In this document: positions 46,943 through 55,833 of the stretch, one piece after another
Layout of the letters: every line of letters begins with the position of its first letter
Numbering within the stretch: the stretch's first letter is position 1
Origin: Psychrobacillus vulpis
GTDB lineage: Bacteria > Bacillota > Bacilli > Bacillales_A > Planococcaceae
Assembly (NCBI RefSeq): GCF_006861825.1
Contig: NZ_VDGI01000009.1
Span: 71,710-129,473 of the forward strand
DNA length: 57,764 nt
Direction: 5' to 3'
Translations under genes and position numbers: made by a program
Notes under the pieces: generated by a model
Seen by the model: only the letters and a program-made list of their open reading frames with translations
Databases searched by the model: none
What the model was told of the DNA's origin: nothing

Positions 46943-47206
46943 AAAGCGCGAGGCGCCCTTTAAGAGCATCTTCTCTTCATCGTTTCTAGCGTGCTTTGGA
47001 CAGTATGTCGGCCATCTTATTACCGAATAAGCTTTAAGATGGACGGGAAGTGGTTTGCCACTTCCCGTCCATCTTTTTCGGTAATCCTTTGGCTGTCGTT
47101 TGTCCGTCTCCCGCTTGAAATGGTTGGAGTTTTGCTTTAGGTTAATGAAAGAATCGATACTATCTACCTAGAGAGCGGCGCCCGAAGATACAATTTCGGG
47201 CGCTCT
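46943..47206. repeat. Long imperfect palindrome
   Basis: A perfect 16 bp stem GATGGACGGGAAGTGG/CCACTTCCCGTCCATC with loop TTTG is centred at 47055. Further pairs flank it: TTACCGA/TCGGTAA, GGCCA/TGGCT, GGACA/TGTCC, and AGCG with CGCT. A second hairpin GCGCCCGAA/TTCGGGCGC is at 47178-47203. No open frame of note. Confidence 0.75.
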
Positions 47207-47343
47207 TCGCTTCTCAATTTTAGAGATACTGCTCATTTTTTCAACTATTAATACCATAAAACATATGAACAAAAACAAGTATGGTGAAAAAATTGAAATT
47301 AGTTCTTTTATAGGAACTATTTACTATATCCTTTTTTTATATA

Positions 47344-47472
47344 AGAGAATTTAGCGCGGCGGTATGAGACTCCTGCGGGAAAGCGAGACAGAAGAGACCC
47401 CGCACGGAGCGAAGCGAAGGAGGAGGCTCGTCGCTCGCCCGCGGAAAGCGAATGCCAAAGCGCTAAATTCTC
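47344..47472 (+). repeat. Type C palindromic repeat
   Basis: Arms AGAGAATTTAGCGC and GCGCTAAATTCTC. Inner arms GCGAG...GACGAG and CTCGTCGCTCGC. Flanks (TAGGAACTATTTACTATAT before, TGCTATTTGTTAGATAAT after) match those of 14411-14603. Confidence 0.85.
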
Positions 47473-47605
47473 GTAGTGCTATTTGTTAGATAATTTATTG
47501 GAATGACACTCTTTCAGCGACCTTACAAGTCTTTACTAATCCTAGTAAAAGTACTATAAACACTGGGTTCATAGTACATCAATTTTATATACTTTCTTAT
47601 CTTTT

Positions 47606-47652
47606 AAAAAAAGCATCTTATCTAAAAGTTTTTTGTAGATGAAGATGCTTTA
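47606..47652 (-). terminator. Terminator after anti-sigma gene
   Basis: AAAGCATCTT pairs with AAGATGCTTT, with a run of eight T on the minus strand. Confidence 0.85.
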
Positions 47653-47655
47653 GAG

Positions 47656-49275
47656 TCAATATAATGGAACTTGCCATTTATCTTTTAATTCATAATAACG
47701 AGTTACTGAAATTAAGTGTAAAGTTAATTCTTCCGGAATTTCTTCTAGGTCATATGTTTTGAGGTTTAGATTTAATTTATAGCGATCGTTTTTATCTTTT
47801 TCATTAAGTATGGATCCGCTTTGATAAGTTGGATATGTGTTTCCTTTATCATCTACTAAAATCCAAGTACCAAGTTCTGAAGAAAGTGCTTCTTTGCCAC
47901 CCTTCATCTCAATTTGAAAGATTGTTTCTTTTTCTATTGGTATTAGTGACTTACGTAAAGAAAACTCGCTTTTTAATTTCGCTTTATTAATTGTTATATA
48001 ATTTCCTTCGTATTCGAATGAAACCGGATTGTTTTTCAATTCTTTTGGTTTAATTTTAACAGAGAAATCAGAAGGTACTGTTTTAAAAACACCATCCAAC
48101 ACAAAAGTTAGTTTGTTGTTAACTTTTTGTGGAATATATGATTCATTCCATGCAACTTGTCCAAGTTGCTCCATATCTTCTCCAGTACCTGAAAGCATTC
48201 TTAAGCTATCATGCTCCCCTTTTTCTTCCAACAATCTATTATTACGATAATAAATAGTCTTCTTTTCCTCATTCTCAATATGATACTGGATTGCAGTCCC
48301 ATAGCTAGTAGAGGTGTTTACTTTTTCTTCTCCAAACTTCTCTTCAAGCTTTTGAATCTTTTCTTTTACAAGCGCTTGTTCTTCATTCGTAAAAGATGTT
48401 TCGTAGGATAAGTCATTGGAAGAAGGGGCAAATTGAACTTCCTTCATATTTACGACTACTCCATGAGCGCTTTTTTTAGCATCATTTAATGGGATTGTCT
48501 TTGTTAATTTTTTATTTTCTATTAAATCTACTGGAACTTCTAGTTTCCAATTGCCTTTAACTCCATTTAACTCAACTAAATCGAACTTTATCGTTAACTT
48601 ATCCGTCGCTTCTTGGTCACGCAATGAAAATTCTATAAATCCATAGTCACTGTCTTCTCTCCAACCTGTTCCAATTCTATCATTTTCATTTCCATTCTGA
48701 TCTAATGCAATAATCTTATTTTCAGAGTCAGCGAGATTAAGATGTGTATCCAGTGGTTTTCCGTTTTGATTTAAAACTTGAAAGGATAATGCAACTCGAG
48801 AGGAATCGGCAACGACATCTTCCACTTTTAATGTAATTCCACGATCCGTTACTTCTAGATTCACCCTATCGCCTAAACCGGACTCAGTAGCCATTCTTAA
48901 TCCTTCATCCACTTGTTCCGTACCAAACATGCCACCTATCAACTGAGCAAAACTTGGGTTCAGTGCAGCAGTTAAACCCAAAGCTAGCACAATTCCCGCT
49001 GCCGATAGTAAAATGCGTTTCCAAGTATTACTTTTTCTCCGAACTACCTTCTGTTCATAAGGTTCAATCTGATCCAAAACAATGGAAGCAAAATCATCCG
49101 GTAATGTTGGTGTTTGTAATGTTTCTTTTAGAAATTGTTGTTCTCCTTTGAAAGCCTCAACGACTCGTATACAATCATCACAGCTTTTAACATGAGCGTG
49201 TATTTGATCATGCTCTTGTACTGTAAGTAAGTTATCAACGTACTGAGAAAGTTTATCTACCTTCGGACAGTTCAT
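47656..49275 (-). CDS. Anti-sigma factor with DUF4179 domain
   Basis: A 539-residue single-pass membrane protein. The cytoplasmic N terminus is a zf-HC2 type domain (HAHVKSCDDC, about 26-35). One membrane helix follows at about 86-108 (ILLSAAGIVLALGLTAAL). The large outside part has a DUF4179-like domain from about 110 and beta-rich tail. It overlaps the ECF sigma gene by 23 bp, so it most likely binds that sigma factor at the membrane. Confidence 0.88.
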   Translation of the reverse strand: MNCPKVDKLSQYVDNLLTVQEHDQIHAHVKSCDDCIRVVEAFKGEQQFLKETLQTPTLPDDFASIVLDQIEPYEQKVVRRKSNTWKRILLSAAGIVLALGLTAALNPSFAQLIGGMFGTEQVDEGLRMATESGLGDRVNLEVTDRGITLKVEDVVADSSRVALSFQVLNQNGKPLDTHLNLADSENKIIALDQNGNENDRIGTGWREDSDYGFIEFSLRDQEATDKLTIKFDLVELNGVKGNWKLEVPVDLIENKKLTKTIPLNDAKKSAHGVVVNMKEVQFAPSSNDLSYETSFTNEEQALVKEKIQKLEEKFGEEKVNTSTSYGTAIQYHIENEEKKTIYYRNNRLLEEKGEHDSLRMLSGTGEDMEQLGQVAWNESYIPQKVNNKLTFVLDGVFKTVPSDFSVKIKPKELKNNPVSFEYEGNYITINKAKLKSEFSLRKSLIPIEKETIFQIEMKGGKEALSSELGTWILVDDKGNTYPTYQSGSILNEKDKNDRYKLNLNLKTYDLEEIPEELTLHLISVTRYYELKDKWQVPLY

Positions 49276-49819
49276 AAAAATAGCCTCCTTCTCGTTTTAT
49301 CGTATCTCTCATTTTTTTCTTTGCTCGGTGCAGTTTATTGCGAATATCTGATAAAGGGACTTCGACCAGTTCACTTATTTCGTTATAGCTTAACTCGTTT
49401 ACATACCGCAAAAGTATAATCATTCGTTCGTCTTCTGGTAGGGTTGCTATAAGTCGTTCTAGTTGTCTGCTTTTCTCCTTTTTCAAAAAGATGATTTCAG
49501 GATAATTAGTGTTTACAACTTTTTCTTCATTCATTTCTACTTGCTTCATCTTGTAACTTTTTTTACGAAACTCATCCATACAATGATTGATTGCCACCCT
49601 GTAAATCCATCCAGCAAACGATCCTTTTTCATCATATTTATCTAGTTGATGATACACTTTGATGAATGCTTCTTGTACTAAGTCTTGTGCATTCTGCGGA
49701 TTTTTCGTCATTCGTAAAATCGTCGCATATAGCTGATTTTTATATTTATTAATAATATGTGCGTATGCTTGCTTGTTACCTGATAGCACCTCATGTATCC
49801 ACTGCAGTTCTTCTTCCAT
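49253..49819 (-). CDS. ECF-type sigma factor
   Basis: A 188-residue sigma-70 family factor. Region 2 (about 20-90) includes NAQDLVQEAFIKVYHQLDKY and FAGWIYRVAINHCMDEFRKK; region 4 (about 125-175) includes LPEDERMIILLRYVNELSYNE and a helix-turn-helix IRNKLHRAKKKM. ATG 49819 follows AAGGAGG. Regulon unknown. Confidence 0.92.
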   Translation of the reverse strand: MEEELQWIHEVLSGNKQAYAHIINKYKNQLYATILRMTKNPQNAQDLVQEAFIKVYHQLDKYDEKGSFAGWIYRVAINHCMDEFRKKSYKMKQVEMNEEKVVNTNYPEIIFLKKEKSRQLERLIATLPEDERMIILLRYVNELSYNEISELVEVPLSDIRNKLHRAKKKMRDTIKREGGYFYELSEGR

Positions 49820-49876
49820 ATTGACCTCCTTGCTAAAACGATCATGCGCATGTCTCGTTTTTATCACTCACCTATC

Positions 49877-49905
49877 ATAACGAGTTTATCAGTAAAATAA
49901 TTTCA
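49877..49905 (-). promoter_or_regulatory. Candidate self-activated ECF promoter
   Basis: Minus strand TGAAAT, 17 bp, CGTTAT resembles ECF promoters (TGAAAC...CGTA), about 58 bp upstream of the sigma gene. Confidence 0.4.
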
Positions 49906-49929
49906 TGTACGTTGAAAATTAATTTCCAA

Positions 49930-49981
49930 CAAAAAAAGTGTCTTCTTCTTACAAAAATTCATTTGTAGAAGAAAACACTCT
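49930..49981 (-). terminator. Terminator after EamA transporter gene
   Basis: AGTGTCTTCTTCTTACAAA pairs with TTTGTAGAAGAAAACACT (one mismatch, one bulge); seven T on the minus strand. Confidence 0.85.
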
Positions 49982-50041
49982 TAACTATTAGTTGTAGCTG
50001 ATGAATTCATCTCCTGTGTTAGTCACAAGGAAATAGCGGTT

Positions 50042-51025
50042 CTACAAAATTTCTTTCATAGAAGTGGACGCTTTTATTTTATTTATCGGAACTGGCTCAC
50101 TTTTCTGCTGTCTACGTAGAAAAATATTATTCGAAATCAATGAAAATATAATAAACGTAATTCCTATTAATTCATAATAATTTACTTGATTTCCTTGAAC
50201 AAGTGAAATCACAAGTGTTGTAACAGGAACAAAATTAATAAATAACAATCCATTTAACGGAGTTAGAATGCTAACACCAATATTCCAGCCAATTAGTGCA
50301 ATAAGTCCTGGAAAAATAATCATAAACAATAAATGCGGACTTACAATCGTAATTGTTTCCATGGAAGGTACACTCACATAACCGGAAAATGTAAGGATCA
50401 AAACGATAACAGCAGCTGAAACTGTCCCAAGAAGACAGCTTAATGTAGAATACCGTAACGCAGACCATCCCCGAAACTTACTGCCCCCCATTGTGTAAAC
50501 AACCCATCCAATAACCGCAATCAAAATGAGCACTGAAGGAACAATATTATCGGTTGCAGATAGAAATGCTCCAAAATCACCTTTTGTTATAACGAGAGCC
50601 GCACCGATAAATGCTATTAAAACACATACTAATGTGAAAGTATAAGGTCTACGTCTATATAACATCCATACAATCACAATAGATATCATCGGCATTAAAG
50701 ATTCCATAATGGATGCGACCATTACCCCCGGCCCTCCTAACAAATCTTCTCCCCAGAAAATAAGTAAATTATATACGGTGAAAGCCATCGTACCGAAAAA
50801 CCAGAGTGAGAATCCCATTCCTTCCAATTGAAACGCCTGTTTTCCTTCTTTCCATAATAGAAGGATTACTAAAATAACTGTCACTGTACCATAACGAAAA
50901 ATAGTAAAATAAAATGGATCTATATATTGAAAAGCATCGTGCGCGACAGGAAACATTGCTCCCCACGACACACTCGCAATAAGACATAATATAGCACCTA
51001 CTAATACATTACCTTTCATAACCAC
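50042..51025 (-). CDS. EamA/DMT family transporter
   Basis: A 327-residue membrane protein with ten helices in two EamA halves. Start MVMKGNVLVGAILCLIASVS; SWGAMFPVAHD and GGPGVMVASIMESLMPM are conserved. I choose GTG 51025, 6 bp after AGGAG; ATG 51019 is the alternative. It diverges from a LysR regulator 153 bp away, which probably controls it. Substrate unknown. Confidence 0.88.
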   Translation of the reverse strand: MVMKGNVLVGAILCLIASVSWGAMFPVAHDAFQYIDPFYFTIFRYGTVTVILVILLLWKEGKQAFQLEGMGFSLWFFGTMAFTVYNLLIFWGEDLLGGPGVMVASIMESLMPMISIVIVWMLYRRRPYTFTLVCVLIAFIGAALVITKGDFGAFLSATDNIVPSVLILIAVIGWVVYTMGGSKFRGWSALRYSTLSCLLGTVSAAVIVLILTFSGYVSVPSMETITIVSPHLLFMIIFPGLIALIGWNIGVSILTPLNGLLFINFVPVTTLVISLVQGNQVNYYELIGITFIIFSLISNNIFLRRQQKSEPVPINKIKASTSMKEIL

Positions 51026-51094
51026 ATCAATCTCCTTCAAATGTTTGCCTTATCTATTAAACGTCATATTTAGTCATCATGTAAAATGAATATT

Positions 51095-51113
51095 AATGAT
51101 GTTTGCTATCATT
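51095..51113. promoter_or_regulatory. Candidate LysR operator
   Basis: AATGAT-GTTTGCT-ATCATT is an inverted repeat in the intergenic region between the EamA and LysR genes, where LysR proteins usually bind. Confidence 0.4.
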
Positions 51114-51178
51114 TTTAGTGATATCATAATTAATAGATTTAATAAGTGGAGTTATTAGTTTCAAAAGGAGAAAGTAAA

Positions 51179-52066
51179 ATGGAGTTTAAAGACTTAGAAA
51201 TTTTTCAACTGGTCGCTCAAAAAGGGACGATTACAGAAGCAGCAAAAGCATTAAGCTATGTTCAATCGAATATTACGTCAAGAATTCATAAGCTTGAAAC
51301 CGAGCTAAATACGCCGCTATTTAATAGACATAATCGTGGAATGAGTTTAACGCCAGAAGGAAAAAAACTACTAGTTTATTGCGAGAAAATATTAACACTA
51401 ACGAACGAAATGAAAAGAGTGGTACAAAGCGGGGAGGATCCCTCCGGTAAATTAGAAATAGGATCAGTAGAAACAGTCATTAAATTACCGAATATCCTAT
51501 CTACCTATACGAAGAAGTATAAAAATGTTGACTTATCACTACTAACAGGAGTTACCGACCAATTGCAGCAAGATGTATTGAACCATCGTTTAGATGGAGC
51601 CTTTGTAACGGAAACAGATGTGCATCCTGACCTCGTCTCTCATGATGTTTTTCAAGAAGAACTTGTCCTAATTTCAGATATGAAAGCAACTTCGTTAGAA
51701 CAACTAATACAGGAGCCATTCCTTTGTTTTAGCAAAGGGTGTGGATACCGTGCAAGACTAGAGGCTTGGTATAAAAATCAGAATATTACTCCTCAAAAAG
51801 TGATGGAATTCGGGACATTGGAAACCATTTTAAGCAGTGTTGCTGTAGGGCTAGGCATCACATTTGTTCCAAGATCTGCAGTTTCCCATTTAGAAAAAAG
51901 AGGGCTTATCCAATGTCATACCCTTCCCGAACAATATAGTAAGATCAAAACTGTTTTTATTAGACGTTCCGATGCCTATCTAACAACTACAATCGAAAAA
52001 TTTATCGAAACGATAGAACAGACTAAAGATGAAACGACAGAGCCCTTATCCTTTATTTCCAATTAA
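51179..52066 (+). CDS. LysR-type transcriptional regulator
   Basis: A 295-residue regulator. The N-terminal winged helix (about 1-60) has TITEAAKALSYVQSNITSRI and LNTPLFNR; the substrate-binding domain follows from about 90. ATG 51179 is preceded by AAAGGAG. Divergent from the EamA transporter gene; effector unknown. Confidence 0.92.
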   Translation: MEFKDLEIFQLVAQKGTITEAAKALSYVQSNITSRIHKLETELNTPLFNRHNRGMSLTPEGKKLLVYCEKILTLTNEMKRVVQSGEDPSGKLEIGSVETVIKLPNILSTYTKKYKNVDLSLLTGVTDQLQQDVLNHRLDGAFVTETDVHPDLVSHDVFQEELVLISDMKATSLEQLIQEPFLCFSKGCGYRARLEAWYKNQNITPQKVMEFGTLETILSSVAVGLGITFVPRSAVSHLEKRGLIQCHTLPEQYSKIKTVFIRRSDAYLTTTIEKFIETIEQTKDETTEPLSFISN

Positions 52067-52118
52067 AAAAGCGTCTTCTTTCTACCATCCTATAGTAGAA
52101 AGAAGACACTTTTTTTTA
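52066..52118. terminator. Bidirectional terminator between lysR and gntP
   Basis: AAAAGCGTCTTCTTTCTAC pairs with GTAGAAAGAAGACACTTTT; T-rich on both strands. Confidence 0.9.
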
Positions 52119-52121
52119 TTG

Positions 52122-53444
52122 TTAAGAAATAATCATATTAAGGATTAACACTCCAGCTAGTCCCACTAACGAAAGAATCGTTACCATGACCGACCATGTT
52201 TTAATTGTTTTCCCTATAGAAAGATTGAAGTATTCTTTATAAATCCAGAAACCTGCATCATTTACATGGGAGAACGTAATACTTCCAGCTCCAGCAGCTA
52301 ATACCATTAGTTCAGGGCTAACACCTGTTATTCCAACTAGTGGTGCTGCAATACCAGCAGCTGTCATACCAGCTACAGTAGCTGATCCAACTGCTACTCG
52401 TAAAATAGCAGCGATTAACCAAGTTAGAAGTAACGGAGAAAGTGTTGAATTTGCCATCATATCCGCAATATATTTGTCAATATGACTGTCAATAAGTACT
52501 TGTTTGAATGCTCCACCAGCAGCGATGATTAGTAGAATCATTGCAATTCCGCTAACAGCTTCTGTAACCGATTGCATAACTTCTTTCATTTTTTTACCGC
52601 GGTTCAGACCAAAAGTAAAGAATGCAAAAATCACGGACAGCAATAATGCAACATTAGCATTACCGATAAAATCAAAGAACGGCATAACTGCAGAATCTGG
52701 TGCAGCGATTACAACAATTACATGTGAAGCAATCAAAATGACTGGCATTAAGGACGTTAGTAAACTCGTAACAAATCCAGGCATTTCTTCCTCTGTAAAT
52801 TCTTTCGGATTAAAAAGCCCTTTTGGAATTTCTACTTCTAAACTTTCTTTCTTAAATAACCTCGTAAATAACGGTCCACCAATTATAATGGCAGGAATGG
52901 CAATAACAATTCCATATACTAGTGTTTTCCCTATATCTGCATTGAATACACTCGCAATTGCTGTTGGTCCTGGATGTGGTGGAACAAAGCCATGCATCGT
53001 AATAAGTGCAGCAATCACGGGCATCCCAATATATAACACTGGCACTCCAGCTGCAGTAGCAATCGTAAATACTAACGGAATTAATACAACAACTCCAGTT
53101 TCAAAAAACAGCGCTATCCCTACGACAGTAGCTGTCAAAACAGCCGCTAGTTGAACTCTCTTTTTACCAAACACACGAATCAGCGTTGTCGCAATTCGTT
53201 GTGCTCCCCCCGAATCAGTCATTAATTTACCAAGGATAGCTCCGAAAACAATAATCATTGTTAGGCTTCCAAGTGTCCCACCTAAACCACTTTGAACAGA
53301 TGTCATTGCTTCAAGGGGTGACATTCCTTCTAAAATTCCAACTGATAGGGCAACAAGAATGAGTGAGATAAAAGCATTTAATTTGAAAACAATCATTAAA
53401 ATTAGTAACAGGGCAACCCCTATACAAATAGAAACTATCGGCAT
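52122..53444 (-). CDS. GntP family sugar-acid permease
   Basis: A 440-residue transporter with about twelve helices, of the gluconate:proton symporter family. Typical features are FFETGVVVLIPLVF (about 113), HGFVPPHPGPTAIA (about 152) and the late SHVNDAGFW motif. It is last in the operon with the aldolase, kinase and dehydrogenase, so it probably imports their acid-sugar substrate. ATG 53444 follows GAGG. Confidence 0.92.
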   Translation of the reverse strand: MPIVSICIGVALLLILMIVFKLNAFISLILVALSVGILEGMSPLEAMTSVQSGLGGTLGSLTMIIVFGAILGKLMTDSGGAQRIATTLIRVFGKKRVQLAAVLTATVVGIALFFETGVVVLIPLVFTIATAAGVPVLYIGMPVIAALITMHGFVPPHPGPTAIASVFNADIGKTLVYGIVIAIPAIIIGGPLFTRLFKKESLEVEIPKGLFNPKEFTEEEMPGFVTSLLTSLMPVILIASHVIVVIAAPDSAVMPFFDFIGNANVALLLSVIFAFFTFGLNRGKKMKEVMQSVTEAVSGIAMILLIIAAGGAFKQVLIDSHIDKYIADMMANSTLSPLLLTWLIAAILRVAVGSATVAGMTAAGIAAPLVGITGVSPELMVLAAGAGSITFSHVNDAGFWIYKEYFNLSIGKTIKTWSVMVTILSLVGLAGVLILNMIIS

Positions 53445-53527
53445 CGTATTCCTCATTTCGTTTAGCTATTTTTTACTTAAACTCTACAATTATTAATAAG
53501 TAAACCGCAAAATGAATTCAATAATGT

Positions 53528-54364
53528 TTATTTATTAGCAAACAATCGCACGAATTTAGTCATTACTGGTTCCATAGACTGTTGCATTTCTGCCATTACA
53601 GTAGAAAGGTGAACCATGTGTTTATTCTCAAAAGAGTTTTGTAAATAGGAAACGGCAGCCATAGATACTTCTGTATTCACGTTGATCTTACATATTCCAA
53701 GTTGTACTGCTTGTTTAATAACAGTATCTGGAGTTCCTGACCCACCATGAAGCACAAGTGGAACATCTACAGCCTGTTGAATTCTTTCTAAAAGTGGTAA
53801 ATCAATTTTTGGCTCGCCCTTATACATACCATGTACAGTTCCGATAGCAGCAGCTAAGAAGTCTACTCCTGTTTCCAACACAAAGTCTTTCGCAGACTGT
53901 GGATCTGTAAGAGTACCATCTCCTTCTTCCTCATCGGAGAATTCTCCTTTTGCTAAAGAACCAATTTCAGCTTCCACTGACACGCCTGCCATATGAGCAA
54001 TTTCTACAATTTCCTTCGTACGACGGATGTTTTCTTCTATATCATAGGCAGACCCATCAAACATAACAGATGTGAATCCACAACGAATGGCACGAATAAT
54101 CGATTCTTTTTCGTACGCATGATCTAGATGTAGTGCAATAGGAACAGGAGATTTCTCTGCCATTGCTTTTACAAGTGCAGAAAAACCTTCTACATCTACT
54201 GTTGGGAAATAGCGTTCCCCAAGTGCAATAATTACTGGCTGATTTTCCTGTTCTGCAACACGAATTGCTGCTTGTACCGTTTCTAAACTGTAAACATTAA
54301 AAGCAGCTACAGTGTATTTTTCTTTCTGCGCTTTTGTTAAAATCTCTTTTGTATTTACTAACAT
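53528..54364 (-). CDS. Class II fructose-bisphosphate-aldolase-like enzyme
   Basis: A 278-residue zinc aldolase of the FbaA/GatY/KbaY family. Zinc ligands and catalytic residues are visible: HLDHAYE (about 80), EAEIG, GTVHGMYKG, LVLHGGSG and NVNTEVS. Such enzymes cleave a phosphorylated ketose to dihydroxyacetone phosphate and an aldehyde. In DUF1537 kinase clusters the last step is often a decarboxylating class II (AraD-like) enzyme, so an FBA-type aldolase suggests a different or longer acid sugar. GGGGG before ATG. Confidence 0.9.
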   Translation of the reverse strand: MLVNTKEILTKAQKEKYTVAAFNVYSLETVQAAIRVAEQENQPVIIALGERYFPTVDVEGFSALVKAMAEKSPVPIALHLDHAYEKESIIRAIRCGFTSVMFDGSAYDIEENIRRTKEIVEIAHMAGVSVEAEIGSLAKGEFSDEEEGDGTLTDPQSAKDFVLETGVDFLAAAIGTVHGMYKGEPKIDLPLLERIQQAVDVPLVLHGGSGTPDTVIKQAVQLGICKINVNTEVSMAAVSYLQNSFENKHMVHLSTVMAEMQQSMEPVMTKFVRLFANK

Positions 54365-54384
54365 GTCTTTTCCCCCTTTAAATA

Positions 54385-55830
54385 TTATTTATTTAAAATT
54401 TCAACTGTTTCTTTTAAAGTAGTAACGGCACCTACATTACCCGGAAAAATAATGTACGCAATTCCTGGGAACTTACTTTCTTCCCCTGTATACCATACAG
54501 GAATTCCAGGTTTGATCTGACCAGCTACTGCCGCTCTTTTTACTTCTAATCCTTTTGTTCCGATATCACTAGATGTGATACCGCCTTTCGCGACAATGTA
54601 ATTTGGGCGTACATTTAGTCGTTGTACGATACTTGTAACTGCATCTGAGATTTTAATAGATAGTTTTAACTCTTCTTCTTTTTTACCTTCACCTAAATCC
54701 AGTCTCTCTCGATTTGTAAAAACAGTAACGGTTTTACCATCTCGAATTAAGCTTTCTGTAGTTGAAATTACTCTATTTATTTCTTCTTGGAACTTTTCAG
54801 GTTGCAATACAAGATGGGTATCAAATTCAATGAACTCGATGAAATCACATGTTTTCAATACTTCTAGCTGCTCCGTTGTTTTTTTCACGTGAGATCCAAC
54901 TAGGATTAAACCACCATGATTCGTTTCTTCCTGAATCAATTCTTCTCTTGTTAAAAGTGCTTTATCACTTACGCCACCAATAACTTTCGTAAGCGCAGCT
55001 GCACTTCTGAACATGAATTGTTTTCCTGTTTCAATTGCTTTAACTAGTGCAATCACAAAGATTTCTACATCGACGTAATCTACTGCATTTACGACTACTT
55101 TATTAAAATCAGTTACTTGCATTAATTGATTTGTAATTCCTTCAATATCAAGTGAGCGTAAGCTTTCAAGTGAAATATAAGTTGTGTTTTCAGCTGTGAA
55201 TTTACCAGCTGATTTTTCTTCAACATATTCGCCTAAATGAGATTTTGTATATCCAAATGTTCTGTCTTTCGCAAATTCTGTCTCACCAGCAGGTACTAAA
55301 TAATCTTCATATTGTACATAGTGGATGTTGTCCACCGTAAAGCGGCCACCTTCTTTGAAGAATGGGAGAATTACTTCCCCGTCAAATTGGATGTCTGAAG
55401 CTGCTTCAATCGTATTTTTCAGCACTACAGTTTCCAGTGGATAATGACCTCTTAAAGTAGAGTCTCCACGGCTAATGACTATAAATTCTTTATTTTGTTT
55501 GGTTGAGGCTGCTACAATGTTTGCAGCAATTTCTGTATGGGCTTTTTCTGTTTCCGCCGCAGTAAATCCTCGCGAATTTGTCAGTATAAAAAACATTGCG
55601 TTTTCTTCTTGGAATCCTTTTTCTATACTCTCTACTGACCAATCTGTATACACGGAAACGCCATGAACAGTTTGTACACCTGTTGGGTCATCGTCTAGTA
55701 CGATAATTTTTTTATTTAAATTAGCTAATTCTGCTTTCAACATATCTTTTACAGACTCTGTATCTACTGTTTGGATACTACTAAAAACTTCTTGAACTAA
55801 TCTTTTTACTGTACTATCAATTGTAGTCAT
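54385..55830 (-). CDS. Four-carbon acid sugar kinase family (DUF1537)
   Basis: A 481-residue kinase of the OtnK/DtnK family, which phosphorylates oxo-acid sugars such as 3-oxo-tetronate. N-terminal DDDPTGVQT (about 41) and SRGDSTLRGH (about 119) belong to the substrate domain; AKGGITSSD (about 415) and FPGNVGAVT to the nucleotide domain. Some 40 extra residues precede DDDPTG. GGGAGAG before ATG, 3 bp from the dehydrogenase stop. Exact substrate not predictable from sequence alone. Confidence 0.9.
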   Translation of the reverse strand: MTTIDSTVKRLVQEVFSSIQTVDTESVKDMLKAELANLNKKIIVLDDDPTGVQTVHGVSVYTDWSVESIEKGFQEENAMFFILTNSRGFTAAETEKAHTEIAANIVAASTKQNKEFIVISRGDSTLRGHYPLETVVLKNTIEAASDIQFDGEVILPFFKEGGRFTVDNIHYVQYEDYLVPAGETEFAKDRTFGYTKSHLGEYVEEKSAGKFTAENTTYISLESLRSLDIEGITNQLMQVTDFNKVVVNAVDYVDVEIFVIALVKAIETGKQFMFRSAAALTKVIGGVSDKALLTREELIQEETNHGGLILVGSHVKKTTEQLEVLKTCDFIEFIEFDTHLVLQPEKFQEEINRVISTTESLIRDGKTVTVFTNRERLDLGEGKKEEELKLSIKISDAVTSIVQRLNVRPNYIVAKGGITSSDIGTKGLEVKRAAVAGQIKPGIPVWYTGEESKFPGIAYIIFPGNVGAVTTLKETVEILNK

Positions 55831-55833
55831 GAA

